The position numbers and the translations under genes were made by a program. The notes beneath the pieces are model-generated. The model was not told the origin of the DNA. It did no database searches and saw nothing but the letters and a program-made list of their open reading frames with translations. DNA of 64,000 bases from Aureibacter tunicatorum (GTDB taxonomy: Bacteria > Bacteroidota > Bacteroidia > Cytophagales > Cyclobacteriaceae), in NCBI RefSeq assembly GCF_036492635.1, contig NZ_AP025305.1, positions 4,420,000 through 4,483,999 of the forward strand. Direction: 5' to 3'. Positions 19,241-28,175 of the stretch are shown one piece after another. How positions within the stretch are numbered: the first letter of the stretch is position 1; every line of letters starts with the position of its first letter.

Positions 19241-19248
19241 TATATTTG
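19241..19248 (+). promoter_or_regulatory. Candidate Bacteroidota promoter -7 box for the MBL-fold gene
   Basis: TATATTTG matches the Bacteroidota sigma-A -7 consensus TAnnTTTG and lies 49 bp before the ATG at 19298. No good -33 TTG element is seen, so this is a weak call. Confidence 0.35.
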
Positions 19249-19297
19249 AATAACCAAAACCCAAATGCATATCATTTGGCATTAATTATCGACAAAT

Positions 19298-19939
19298 ATG
19301 CTTGAAATAAAATCATTTACCTTCAATCCGTTCCAAGAAAATACATATCTTCTTTATGACGAAACTAAAGAAGCCGTAATCATAGATCCAGGATGCTATA
19401 CTGAAGAAGAAAAAAACGAACTCGATGAATTCATCAGTACAAATAAATTGACTGTAAAACTGCTTCTTAACACGCATTGCCACCTTGACCATGTATTCGG
19501 CAATCAACATATAAAAAACAAATACAAAGTCCCTTTGCTCATCCACAAAATGGACGAAAATATACTAAGATCCGCTCCTGTATTTGCTGACAGCTACGGC
19601 ATTCCTAACTTGGAGCCTTCGACCCCAGATCAGTTCATTGACGAAGAGGATATTATCGAGTTTGGGAATACCAAGCTTAGCATATTATTTGTGCCGGGAC
19701 ATGCACCGGGACATATAGCTTTCATTCATGAAGAAAGTAAAAAATGCTTTTCGGGAGATGTTCTTTTCTTTGAGAGCATAGGACGAACTGATTTGCTGGG
19801 TGGAGACATGAATACGCTAATCAGCAGCATTAAAACGCAACTTTTCAAACTGGAAAACGATACTGTAGTGTACCCTGGTCATGGTCCGACAACAACTATT
19901 GGTCATGAAAAACAATGGAATCCATTTGTCAAAGGGTAA
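19298..19939 (+). CDS. MBL-fold metallohydrolase (glyoxalase II-like)
   Basis: 213 residues. The metal-binding THCHLDH motif sits at 59-65 (H60, H62, D64, H65), with further ligands in FVPGHAPGHIAFI, CFSGDVLF and YPGHGP. This is the standard binuclear Zn/Fe site of the glyoxalase II/YcbL group. At about 210 residues it lacks the C-terminal substrate domain of classical GloB, so it is a YcbL-type thioesterase-like hydrolase with an uncertain substrate. pssA follows 30 bp downstream on the same strand and they are probably co-transcribed. Confidence 0.9.
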   Translation: MLEIKSFTFNPFQENTYLLYDETKEAVIIDPGCYTEEEKNELDEFISTNKLTVKLLLNTHCHLDHVFGNQHIKNKYKVPLLIHKMDENILRSAPVFADSYGIPNLEPSTPDQFIDEEDIIEFGNTKLSILFVPGHAPGHIAFIHEESKKCFSGDVLFFESIGRTDLLGGDMNTLISSIKTQLFKLENDTVVYPGHGPTTTIGHEKQWNPFVKG

Positions 19940-19969
19940 AACAACACTTAAAAACTAAACAACGATACA

Positions 19970-20665
19970 TTGAAAATCTTTAATCTAGCCAACTTGCTCA
20001 CTTGCCTCAACTTACTTTCCGGTTGTGTTGGAATCGTGATGGCATTTCAAGGGAATTTGGAAATTGCTTGCATGGCTATTTGGACGGGAGCAGTTTTCGA
20101 CTTCTTTGACGGATTCGCAGCAAGGCTGACAAAGACCAATTCGGATATGGGCAAAGAATTGGACTCATTAGCTGATGTAGTGACATTTGGTGTTTTGCCA
20201 GCTATGATCATATTCCATCTTATCGCACAACAAAGCTCTTCGGAATGGTTGCCATACGCTGCGTTTGTTATCGCAGCTTTTTCAGCGTTAAGACTGGCCA
20301 AATTCAATATCGACACCCGCCAGTCCATGGGGTTTATCGGCTTGCCAACTCCAGCAAATGCATTTTTCATTTCATCATTGCCTTTTGTTATCAATGATAA
20401 TATTTATGGCATAGGAGATACTGTAAGCCAGCCTTATTTCTTAATACTTGTCAGCCTAGTATTTTCTTTTTTGCTTATATCAGAAATTCCAATGATGGCT
20501 CTTAAATTCAAGAATTACTCATGGAAGGACAACAAGGCTAAATTCATCTTCATAATAACTTGCTTAGTTGCTGGGGTACTACTTAAAGTCACTGCTATTC
20601 CTGTAATCATTATTGGATATATTGTATTATCCTTCTTTACTGAGAAAAAGAAAGAAAGTATTTAA
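19970..20665 (+). CDS. pssA: CDP-diacylglycerol-serine O-phosphatidyltransferase
   Basis: 231 residues, multi-pass inner-membrane enzyme. The CDP-alcohol phosphotransferase signature is intact: D44-x2-D47-G48-x2-A51-R52-x8-G61-x3-D65-x3-D69. The start is TTG at 19970; the resulting MKIFNLANLLTCLNLLSG matches the usual N-terminus, so a downstream ATG would cut the first helix. It makes phosphatidylserine from CDP-diacylglycerol and serine, the precursor of phosphatidylethanolamine; cdsA at 53 kb supplies the CDP-diacylglycerol. It converges on the truncated-globin gene through a shared terminator. Confidence 0.93.
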   Translation: MKIFNLANLLTCLNLLSGCVGIVMAFQGNLEIACMAIWTGAVFDFFDGFAARLTKTNSDMGKELDSLADVVTFGVLPAMIIFHLIAQQSSSEWLPYAAFVIAAFSALRLAKFNIDTRQSMGFIGLPTPANAFFISSLPFVINDNIYGIGDTVSQPYFLILVSLVFSFLLISEIPMMALKFKNYSWKDNKAKFIFIITCLVAGVLLKVTAIPVIIIGYIVLSFFTEKKKESI

Positions 20666-20690
20666 AAAAGAGGTCTAAGGCCTCTTTTTT
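20664..20690. terminator. Bidirectional terminator shared by pssA and the globin gene
   Basis: A 10-bp perfect stem AAAAAAGAGG (20664-20673) pairs with CCTCTTTTTT (20681-20690) around a 7-nt loop, giving a U tract on either strand. It overlaps the last codons of both converging genes (stops at 20665 and 20675). Confidence 0.88.
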
Positions 20691-21067
20691 CTTGCTTCAA
20701 ATATTCTAATGAACATGATGCTCGCCATGTTCCTTGCTCTCTCTTTCAATAATCGGGTATTTTCTCCCTCAAAATCCTCCTCCAACGTCGTAAACCAAAG
20801 CTGCAGCCATCTTCCAAAGTGGTTTTGTGTAATCGAATGATCTGCTTTTTGATCCACTTCCATATGCTTAGCCATAGGATTACCTTTGAACTTGCCTACA
20901 TGGAAGATACTGGACTCCCAAAAGTCGGCTATATGATCCATATGCTTATCCCAATCATCAATCACTTCATTGAAAATAGGCCCTAATAATTCATCTTTCC
21001 TAACTCTAGAATAAAATTTCCTGATAAGAAAATCAATATCTTCCCTGCACTGAACATCCATTTTCAT
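20675..21067 (-). CDS. Group III truncated haemoglobin
   Basis: 130 residues with the group III (trHbP/Ctb-like) pattern: FLIRKFYSRVRKDELLGPIF at the B/C region, DFWESSIF in helix E, and the proximal-His region SITQNHFGRWLQLW. The haem-ligand His lies in this last segment. Such globins are proposed to act in oxygen or NO chemistry in the cytoplasm. The gene is monocistronic and ends inside a terminator shared with pssA. The first residues MKMDVQ allow two nearby ATG starts. Confidence 0.9.
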   Translation of the reverse strand: MKMDVQCREDIDFLIRKFYSRVRKDELLGPIFNEVIDDWDKHMDHIADFWESSIFHVGKFKGNPMAKHMEVDQKADHSITQNHFGRWLQLWFTTLEEDFEGENTRLLKERARNMASIMFIRIFEARKKRP

Positions 21068-21130
21068 CTTCCAAGACTTTATTTTTTATTAAATGATCTC
21101 ACTTTTACGAATATAAAAGTAATTAATATT

Positions 21131-21138
21131 TACCTTTG
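21131..21138 (+). promoter_or_regulatory. Candidate promoter -7 box for the 159-residue unknown gene
   Basis: TACCTTTG matches TAnnTTTG and lies 37 bp before the ATG at 21175. A T-rich stretch about 20-25 bp upstream could be the -33 element. The spacing fits a short leader. Confidence 0.45.
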
Positions 21139-21174
21139 CGGCTCATTTAATTTATAAACGAATAACTATAGCGA

Positions 21175-21654
21175 ATGGCTTGGGATAACGAACCTGATAG
21201 CTTCATGCAGGGAGCGGTAATATTCATCACTCCTTCAATGCTCGAAATTGAAATGGAGCGCCTGAAAAGAATGTACGACACATGCCATTCCACTAAATAT
21301 AATCTTAACGTCGATCCTAAAAAAAATTTGGCAATTCAGAATATTTTAGGCACCTACCAAATCCTTGGTCACAACCCTGAATATCCTGAGAACAAATATA
21401 CGGGAGATATAACTTTATTCACCGAAGGATATACGATCAAAGCAATTTGGGAAATAGCCAACGAAAGCACCCAATTCGGAGAAGGCTACGTTCATGGCAA
21501 TATGCTATATCTCCGCTTCAAGTATACTGAAGAGTACCCTGAATGGGATGGGTTTGTCATTTATGAATTGACTGATCACAACCAATTAACGGGCTTTTGG
21601 ATTGATCTATTGTCCTCCAATCCTGGCATCGAAAAACTTAAAAAAAGAAACTAA
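21175..21654 (+). CDS. Hypothetical protein, 159 residues
   Basis: Not recognised. There is no signal peptide or membrane segment. The N-terminal 40 residues are helical with a CH pair (YDTCHST). From about residue 58 the sequence is beta-rich with alternating aromatics and glycines (LGTYQILG, YTGDITLFTEGYTIKAIWEI, VHGNMLYLRFKY, LTGFWIDLL), resembling a small lipocalin-like or calycin barrel in style, but no family motif is certain. A TAnnTTTG promoter candidate precedes it. It ends 5 bp before the converging P450 gene. Confidence 0.7.
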   Translation: MAWDNEPDSFMQGAVIFITPSMLEIEMERLKRMYDTCHSTKYNLNVDPKKNLAIQNILGTYQILGHNPEYPENKYTGDITLFTEGYTIKAIWEIANESTQFGEGYVHGNMLYLRFKYTEEYPEWDGFVIYELTDHNQLTGFWIDLLSSNPGIEKLKKRN

Positions 21655-21659
21655 GCTGT

Positions 21660-23009
21660 CTAAGCATAAATATCCTCGTTTTCGCTAATAGTCAACATGA
21701 TCTTATTTTTGGGATTCAATATTATTGGCGTTTTCAGTTCTAAATCCTGATCAACGGCATCTATATTGAATTTCAATAAAATATTGGCGATTATAATCTG
21801 AATTTCCATCATCGAAAAATTATTGCCAATACAGATTCGTTGTCCTATGCCAAATGGCATATATGCTTTCTTAGGGATCTCTGAAAAGAATCTCTCAGGC
21901 TTGAATTCATCCGGATCTTCCCAATACTTTGAATTCCTATGCAAATGAAAAATAGAAACTAGCAAAGTATCTCCTTTATTGATTTTAATATCATTGAAAT
22001 GATCATCCTCCAGAGCTTCACGACCTAAAGACCATGCTGGAGGATACAAACGAAGCCCTTCTTTTATTATCGCAGTCAGGTAAGGCAAAGACCTCAAATC
22101 GTTCATAGATTCAATTGAACGACCTCCAATAACTTCAACAACCTCTTCTCTGGCTTTCGATTGGGCCTCAGGATGTTTTGCCAATAGATAGCAAATAAAT
22201 GTAATCGCCATAGTCGTTGTCTCCTGCCCAGCTATGTACAATGTCACCACTTCATCTCTTAATTGCCTACGGGACATTTTCTCACCAGTATCCGCATCCT
22301 CCACAGACATAAGCATGCTTAGCAAATCATTGCTGCATTTTTCATTCGACAACTTCTTGTCAATGATGTGAGAAATGATTTCATCAATTCGAGATAATGC
22401 TTTTTTAAAGTTACGATTTTCATGGTTTGGAACCCATAACGGCATTTTCAAAGGATTCTTCACCTTCCCTGCCGCATGAGACCTCAATGTCAATAGCAAA
22501 TCTCCAATTTCACCTGGAGCTATATCCATAGCTGTTGTCTCGCCGCCAAACAAAGCATGAGTAATGATCTCTTCCGTCAACACGATCATTTCCTCTGTAA
22601 TATCCAAAGAGTCGCTTGACTTCCAACTTTCCATCAAGCCCTTTGATCTCTGGTTCATATCCACAACAAACTTATCCAACTCGCCTTGATGAAAAGCAGG
22701 CTGAATTAGCCTCCGTTGCTTAAGCCAAAAATCTCCTTCATTTGTCAACAAGCCTTCTCCTAGAAAATCCTTCAACCCTTCGTAAGCAAAACTTTTCTTG
22801 TAATTTTTTTGACGTTCTTGCAAGACATGCTTAACCATAAGCGGATCAAAAACGAAATAAAAGTCTCTGAATGCTATTCTTGCTTTATAACATTCTTCAG
22901 ATATCTGCTGGCATTTATTAATAAATTCGATGGTATTCTTGGCAAACTCTAAAGTATGCCCAAACAACCAATGTTTATATGGCTCGTCGCCTGTCTTGTT
23001 TACCTCCAT
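21660..23009 (-). CDS. Cytochrome P450
   Basis: 449 residues, soluble type. All core motifs are present: I-helix AGQETT (260-265), ExxR (E317-R320, EGLR), PERF (371-374) and the haem-binding FGIGQRICIG with axial Cys393. The sequence style (GHTLEFAKN, LLTNEGDFWLKQRRLIQPAFH) is that of the CYP102/CYP4-like bacterial group that often hydroxylates fatty acids or terpenoids; the substrate is not inferable. No ferredoxin or reductase gene lies alongside, so electron partners must be elsewhere. A monocistronic gene between an unknown protein and a divergent TonB-type receptor. Confidence 0.95.
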   Translation of the reverse strand: MEVNKTGDEPYKHWLFGHTLEFAKNTIEFINKCQQISEECYKARIAFRDFYFVFDPLMVKHVLQERQKNYKKSFAYEGLKDFLGEGLLTNEGDFWLKQRRLIQPAFHQGELDKFVVDMNQRSKGLMESWKSSDSLDITEEMIVLTEEIITHALFGGETTAMDIAPGEIGDLLLTLRSHAAGKVKNPLKMPLWVPNHENRNFKKALSRIDEIISHIIDKKLSNEKCSNDLLSMLMSVEDADTGEKMSRRQLRDEVVTLYIAGQETTTMAITFICYLLAKHPEAQSKAREEVVEVIGGRSIESMNDLRSLPYLTAIIKEGLRLYPPAWSLGREALEDDHFNDIKINKGDTLLVSIFHLHRNSKYWEDPDEFKPERFFSEIPKKAYMPFGIGQRICIGNNFSMMEIQIIIANILLKFNIDAVDQDLELKTPIILNPKNKIMLTISENEDIYA

Positions 23010-23181
23010 AATCTCAAAATTATTTAAATTATTCAGAAATCAGTCAATTTAACAAGGATTTTAGTTTGTTGTAATTCTAAAAAAAATAAAATAATTCACA
23101 ATTTTTAATATTTTAAAAAGTACATTTTTTAATATTAAAAACTAATTTTACTTCAATCACAAACTAAAACACTAAAATTTC

Positions 23182-25563
23182 ATGAAATTTTTAATTTACT
23201 TTTCGTTTATTTTGATGCTTCCTTTGCAAGTCGTCAGTCAAAACACCATCAAAGGGAAAATATTAAGCGATGAAAATACTCCCGTAGAATTCGCGAATGT
23301 CGTCATTTTGCATTCCAAGGATTCAAGTCTATTCAAAGGGGCTATAACCGACCTGAATGGCGAATTCGAATTCAAATTCAATGAAAACGCCAACTACATT
23401 CTTCAAGCAAGCGCTGTTGGATTTGAAAGCTGGAGCAGAAAAATAGAATGCTCCAACGGATGTTCCACGACGATTAACGAAATAATTCTTACCCAAGGCA
23501 AACTGCTTGAGGAGATCGCTGTAACCGCTAAAAGGCCAATGGTGGAGCGAAAAATTGACAGGATTGTATTCAATGTGGAAAACACATTGCTAACCAGCGG
23601 AGGAAATGCGCTGGAAGTATTGAAAAAAACACCAGCTGTATGGATTGACCAAGAAGGCAATGTGCAAATTAACGGCAAGGGCGGTGTGTTAATCATGATC
23701 AATGGCAAGCGATCATACATGTCAGGACAAGACCTTAAAAATATGTTGGAAGGCATGGATGCCAATGAGATCTTATCCATAGAAGTAATCACTAACCCTT
23801 CTTCAAAATATGACGCGGAAGGAATCGCAGGCATATTAGATATTAAGCTTAAAAAACAATTAGCGGATGGCTACTCTGGAAGCATCAGCGGAGAATACAC
23901 GCAAAGCCATAAAGCCGCATATAGATTCAATGGCGAGCTAAAGGCTAAAATCAAAAAGCTCAATTTCAAAATGTCAGCAACTCAAGGAGATTGGGTTGGG
24001 TTTAACAACACACCTCAAGTTAGGGAAACCAGCCAATCTTATGTGGAACAACATTTTCATAGCGACAACTACAATAATTTTCAAAATTTAAACTTGGAAA
24101 GCGATTATGCGATCAATGACAAGCATAATATCGCAGCGGTATACAGATTTAACAAGTTTGAGGGAAATAGCAAATCCGACAATCTTCATAAGTATTCCAT
24201 AACTGGAGAACAACAATTCATTATCACAGATGATAATTATTTTAATTTTAACAACCGTTTTCATTCTGGAAGTCTAAACTATACTTTCGATATTGACACA
24301 TTAGGCAGAAAACTTGAGTTTCTTTCAGATTATTTTAACAGAAAGTCGAAGAGCAAGCGATTTTTCAAAAATACAATCGACAATTCTCAATCCGGACAAT
24401 CCACAACACAAGAATCTCGCAACTTCCAAGATGACGATGCCGAAACCATGTCTGCCCAAATCGACTACACACACCCATTCTCATCAAGCACAAAATTAGA
24501 ACTGGGAGCCAAAGCCAGTTTCACTAACTTGCAAAATATAGTAGCTGTTGATTCATTGCGTGAAGACAACTGGGAAAATCAAAAACAACTTTCCTACACA
24601 TACGACCATGAAGAAACTATTACTTCTGCTTATTTTAACCTAAGCCACGAATGGGAAAAAATCAGCATCCAAGGTGGCTTGAGAGCTGAACGCACCACTC
24701 TTCAAGGAACTTGGGTAGACGCCGATTCTGTTTTTAACAGATCATACACAAAGCTTTTCCCAAGCCTTTTCATCAACCACAAGATTAGTAAAGACCATAA
24801 TTTATCGTACTCATACTCTTATAGACTTAACAGACCTTGGTATGGCTTTCTTAACCCAGCGAGAGTATACTATAGCATATTAGAAGGCAGAGAGGGTAAT
24901 CCAAATATACAACCTGAATATTCACATGTGGGAGAAATAGGGTACACTTTCAAAGGCAAATACAACATGTCTATCAATTACACAAATACCGAAGGGGGAA
25001 TTCAGAACTTTCCTATCCTAGACAATGACATATCTATTTACAAGCCTTTCAATATGATGAATTATCATGAAGTCGCTTTAGCTTTATCACTGCCTATTAC
25101 AATAACAAAATGGTGGGAAACAATGAACAGTTTCAATTATTCATCAAACTGGTTCATCGATATTCCAGAAGAAATTTCTCAAATTGAGACAAAAGGATAC
25201 AGTGGATATTTCCAGTCTGTCAGCACGCTAACGCTTCCTAAGGATATCAGAGCCGAACTCAGTTGGTATTGGGATATGAGATATCAATCAAGCTTTGAGT
25301 CCAGATTGCCTTTTCATTACTTGGATGTATCTGCAGAAAAAGACTTCTTCAAAGAAAAATTAACGCTCAAACTATCCATGAGAGATGTTTTCAATACACT
25401 CAAAATAGAAACCGATGAATATGGGGTCGATCAACATTTAACTTATACCAATAGTTGGAATTCGCAGAGATTTTCAGCTTCGCTTAGATACAATTTCTCC
25501 AAAGGAGAAAAAGTTGACATCAAACACAAAAAATCAAGCAATACGGAAAAAAACAGGTTATAA
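23182..25563 (+). CDS. TonB-dependent-receptor-like outer-membrane protein (OMP_b-brl_3 type)
   Basis: 793 residues. It has a signal peptide (1-19, ending VVSQ), then a carboxypeptidase-regulatory-like beta-sandwich (about 22-105, NTIKGKILSDENTPVEFANVVILHS split over strands), a TonB plug (about 115-225, IDRIVFNVENTLLTSGGNALEV with PSSKYDAEGIAGILDIKLKK), and a barrel to about residue 775. A charged tail (KHKKSSNTEKNRL) follows the last strand. This is the receptor-like family with no SusD partner here. The ligand is unknown; siderophore, peptide or metal are all possible. It is divergent from the P450. Confidence 0.88.
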   Translation: MKFLIYFSFILMLPLQVVSQNTIKGKILSDENTPVEFANVVILHSKDSSLFKGAITDLNGEFEFKFNENANYILQASAVGFESWSRKIECSNGCSTTINEIILTQGKLLEEIAVTAKRPMVERKIDRIVFNVENTLLTSGGNALEVLKKTPAVWIDQEGNVQINGKGGVLIMINGKRSYMSGQDLKNMLEGMDANEILSIEVITNPSSKYDAEGIAGILDIKLKKQLADGYSGSISGEYTQSHKAAYRFNGELKAKIKKLNFKMSATQGDWVGFNNTPQVRETSQSYVEQHFHSDNYNNFQNLNLESDYAINDKHNIAAVYRFNKFEGNSKSDNLHKYSITGEQQFIITDDNYFNFNNRFHSGSLNYTFDIDTLGRKLEFLSDYFNRKSKSKRFFKNTIDNSQSGQSTTQESRNFQDDDAETMSAQIDYTHPFSSSTKLELGAKASFTNLQNIVAVDSLREDNWENQKQLSYTYDHEETITSAYFNLSHEWEKISIQGGLRAERTTLQGTWVDADSVFNRSYTKLFPSLFINHKISKDHNLSYSYSYRLNRPWYGFLNPARVYYSILEGREGNPNIQPEYSHVGEIGYTFKGKYNMSINYTNTEGGIQNFPILDNDISIYKPFNMMNYHEVALALSLPITITKWWETMNSFNYSSNWFIDIPEEISQIETKGYSGYFQSVSTLTLPKDIRAELSWYWDMRYQSSFESRLPFHYLDVSAEKDFFKEKLTLKLSMRDVFNTLKIETDEYGVDQHLTYTNSWNSQRFSASLRYNFSKGEKVDIKHKKSSNTEKNRL

Positions 25564-25592
25564 AAAAATTGGCGATGAATATTCATCGCCAA
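25561..25592 (-). terminator. Terminator between the receptor and DUF6787 genes
   Basis: A perfect 12-bp inverted repeat TTGGCGATGAAT/ATTCATCGCCAA (25569-25592) sits between two converging genes. Read on the minus strand it is followed by a U run (from 25562-25568), so it best serves the DUF6787 gene; on the plus strand the downstream sequence is only moderately U-rich. Confidence 0.75.
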
Positions 25593-25618
25593 CTTCTTAA
25601 TTTATTCTTATAGCCATT

Positions 25619-25963
25619 CTACTTCTTTCGAACAAATAGGCTTTTTATTCTGCTGAACATCTTTTTCTCCTTTTCCCAGAAGAAATCAAATTGGCCAAAA
25701 AGAAAGCCGTAAACTAAGATTAGCAATTGATAAGAAGGAAATATAAACAGCACATAGGTTACTACTTTAAGCCACATAGCAGTTTCCTCTGTATATCCCA
25801 ACATAAAAAACAAACCTTTGCGCAAATACACAACAGTTGAACCCGTCAACGTGAATACCGCCAATATGGCAAGAACTTGCCAAAGACTATCCACACCCCA
25901 CTTGTCCTTCAACTTATACATTATGTTTTTCGCAGGTACCGTTTTTGTCTGATTATTCTCCAT
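25619..25963 (-). CDS. DUF6787 family small membrane protein
   Basis: 114 residues with two strong transmembrane segments (about 29-47, LWQVLAILAVFTLTGSTVV, and about 67-90, VVTYVLFIFPSYQLLILVYGFLFG). KLKDKWGVDSLWQ precedes the first, and GQFDFFWEKEKKMFSRI follows the second. The layout matches DUF6787, a Bacteroidota family without known function, often mis-annotated as prolipoprotein diacylglyceryl transferase; it lacks the residues of Lgt. It appears monocistronic and ends at a terminator. Confidence 0.7.
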   Translation of the reverse strand: MENNQTKTVPAKNIMYKLKDKWGVDSLWQVLAILAVFTLTGSTVVYLRKGLFFMLGYTEETAMWLKVVTYVLFIFPSYQLLILVYGFLFGQFDFFWEKEKKMFSRIKSLFVRKK

Positions 25964-26169
25964 TTTCTCTTTCGATTTTCATAGCGCCTATTGCACAGTA
26001 CAGCACAAAATTAAGAAACTTCTAATTGAATTAACTTCCAATACCGAAAAATATTTTATTCTTTGCTACTTTTTGGAGTGTTTTTTCGTATAAAATAGCA
26101 GATTACAATGCATTATTGCGAAATTAAATTGTAATTTGATTTTTTAAAAACATAAAGAGCAGCATCAAA

Positions 26170-27108
26170 ATGTACGACATCAAAAAAATAATCGTAGCAC
26201 TAGATCTTAGCAATCACGATCGATTTCTAATCAAATATATCCTTAAAGGATTGAAGCATAATGACAAGCTTGAGGATGTTTATTTTTTACATATAGTTAG
26301 AGACTATCAAAGCCCTAAGCTCAAGGAAAGGTTTCCGGAAACAGACAGCCCCATCGACGAGCAGATAAAGACCAAAATCAATCAAGAGATAAAAGAATTC
26401 GGCGAAGATCAATTTCCGGGCAACATACATGTTGAGGTGCACGAAGGCGATGTCGCTAAAACCATATTGAAATGGGCCGAGATCAAGAATGCTGATCTAA
26501 TCGTGCTAGGAAAAAAATACGACAGAAAGCATATAGAAGAAACTCCAAAGTACATTACAAAATTAGCCAAATGCTCAGTGCTTATCGTGCCTGATCATAA
26601 CCCACCGACCAACATTGACAAGATTGTCGTTGCGATCGACTTCTCAGACTTATCCGCGCATGCGATCAAGCAAGCTATAGCTGTGTCAAATATGATTGGA
26701 CAATTCACTGGCCAAGGACCAAAGCTGCAACTTGTCAATGTCTATGAGGTTCCTTCAGGCTATCACACCACGGGTAAATCATTTGAGGAATTTGGAGATA
26801 TCATCAAAGAAAACCATAAAAAAGAATACGCGAAATTCATTAAGAAAAACAACCTTGACGAAGCATCCTTTCCTTGCGACTTTTTGCTTGACGAACATAG
26901 CAATACTTCCAAAAGAATTGCATTGTACGCTAAGGAAACGCATGCCAGAGGCATTGTAATTGGGTCCAAAGGCAGAACTCACTTGGCTTCGATGCTTCTT
27001 GGAAGCGTCGCCGAAAATCTGCTTAGCTATAATCATGAGATACCTTTCGCTGTCATCAAAGACAAAACCGACAACTACGACTTCTTCGATGCGATTATGC
27101 GTCTATAA
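26170..27108 (+). CDS. Tandem universal stress protein (two Usp domains)
   Basis: 312 residues made of two UspA folds (about 1-142 and 149-293). The second domain keeps the ATP-binding pattern G265-x2-G268-x9-G278-S279. The first has the start IIVALDLS and LIVLGKKY but lacks the G-x9-G(S/T) part. The protein is cytoplasmic, and the domain pair probably forms an internal pseudo-dimer. Such proteins respond to starvation or oxidative stress; the exact role is unknown. The following hairpin ends its transcript. Confidence 0.92.
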   Translation: MYDIKKIIVALDLSNHDRFLIKYILKGLKHNDKLEDVYFLHIVRDYQSPKLKERFPETDSPIDEQIKTKINQEIKEFGEDQFPGNIHVEVHEGDVAKTILKWAEIKNADLIVLGKKYDRKHIEETPKYITKLAKCSVLIVPDHNPPTNIDKIVVAIDFSDLSAHAIKQAIAVSNMIGQFTGQGPKLQLVNVYEVPSGYHTTGKSFEEFGDIIKENHKKEYAKFIKKNNLDEASFPCDFLLDEHSNTSKRIALYAKETHARGIVIGSKGRTHLASMLLGSVAENLLSYNHEIPFAVIKDKTDNYDFFDAIMRL

Positions 27109-27123
27109 TTAAAACATCACCCT

Positions 27124-27161
27124 GCAAATCATGTTTAATTTATAATTCATACATGATTTGC
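27124..27161 (+). terminator. Probable terminator after the usp gene
   Basis: GCAAATCATGT (27124-27134) pairs with ACATGATTTGC (27151-27161) over a 16-nt A+T loop, followed by ATTTATTTC. The U tract is imperfect, so confidence is moderate. Confidence 0.55.
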
Positions 27162-27308
27162 ATTTATTTCGCTGCAAAGTCAATGACTTAGAGTAAAATT
27201 ATAAAACATATCGCCTGCATATTCTTATATATAACTAGCATAGCAATATTTTTCTTATCTTTCGGAAGATTCAGCTATCAATTCCTTGCAATAGCAAACA
27301 CGTGATTT

Positions 27309-27728
27309 ATGATATCAAAAGATAAAAATAACAGCAGGTTCAGTCTTGAAAGCCTTGTCGCCAACCTCACCGGCTACATCGACTCCAGACTTAAATTATT
27401 AAAAATCCAAGCTCAAGAAGATATTGCCAAGTTCATTTCCATCGCTATCATCGTTGGCGTGCAAATGATCATGTTGATATGGCTAGTGCTTTTTCTAAGT
27501 TTTGCATTGGCATTCACTGTTGGGCAAATGCTGCATCATATAGGAATTGGATTCTTCATCATCACGGCATTTTACTTCGCTTTGTTCATCATTATTTTCG
27601 TGAAGAGAAATATCATCATTCGAAAAATCGTCAATGCCTTCTACAATAGAATGGATGATGCTGAAAAAATGTGGACTAGCCAACAGCAAGAAATTTCAAA
27701 AGAAAATGACAATGAACAAGAATCTTGA
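27309..27728 (+). CDS. Holin-X family (phage holin superfamily III) membrane protein
   Basis: 139 residues. An N-terminal amphipathic stretch (about 15-40, YIDSRLKLLKIQAQEDIAKF) is followed by two transmembrane helices (about 41-68 and 76-97) and a charged cytoplasmic tail rich in Glu/Asp. This matches Phage_holin_3_6/Actinobacterial Holin-X. Chromosomal members in Bacteroidota are not tied to prophages, and none is seen here; they are probably envelope-stress proteins. Its 3' end overlaps the next gene by about 20 bp. Confidence 0.8.
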   Translation: MISKDKNNSRFSLESLVANLTGYIDSRLKLLKIQAQEDIAKFISIAIIVGVQMIMLIWLVLFLSFALAFTVGQMLHHIGIGFFIITAFYFALFIIIFVKRNIIIRKIVNAFYNRMDDAEKMWTSQQQEISKENDNEQES

Positions 27729-28116
27729 AGCTGAAAAAGCAAAACTTAAAAAGCTAACCGACCAGTACAAAACAGGCATAGAAACCGACTTCAATATATT
27801 AAAAGAAGAAACTGACAAAGGCTTGAAAAAAGCTGCTGTCGCTGCTGGCATATTCGCGGGAGTAATGTTGCTGTCCAGACTCTTTCGCTCATCTCCACCC
27901 AAGCAAAAAAAAAAACGAGCGAAAAACAGTGAGCAGGTAAACGGTGAAGAAGCAACCAGCCAGATAGTAGTCAATGAAAAAAGAGCGATGCGGGACAATC
28001 CAATATATCAAGTTTTCATGACCGAGATAACTTTATTTCTTCTAAGCCTCGCCAAGCGGAAATTGCAAGAAGCATTTTTTAATATAAATTTCAGCGACAA
28101 AGACAATGATGAGTAA
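27706..28116 (+). CDS. Small membrane-associated protein paired with the holin-X gene
   Basis: The open frame extends back to an ATG at 27634, but the region before 27706 codes the tail of the previous gene in another frame; MTMNKNLEAEKAKL from 27706 (or the ATG at 27712) is the likely start. The product is about 136 residues. A coiled-coil-like charged N-terminus (LEAEKAKLKKLTDQYKTGI) leads to one hydrophobic segment (about 46-60, AAVAAGIFAGVMLLSRLF), a Lys-rich stretch (PPKQKKKRAK) and a second amphipathic segment near TEITLFLLSLAKRKL. No known family. The gene overlap implies translational coupling and a joint role. Confidence 0.72.
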   Translation: MTMNKNLEAEKAKLKKLTDQYKTGIETDFNILKEETDKGLKKAAVAAGIFAGVMLLSRLFRSSPPKQKKKRAKNSEQVNGEEATSQIVVNEKRAMRDNPIYQVFMTEITLFLLSLAKRKLQEAFFNINFSDKDNDE

Positions 28117-28175
28117 ACTCATCCGTTATATTTATTTTGAACAATAATATATACACATTATTAGATCTGAATACA

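Noticed and set aside
27309-27728. Holin gene as sign of a prophage
   Set aside because: No integrase, capsid, tail or lysis genes nearby; holin-X proteins are common chromosomal genes in this phylum.
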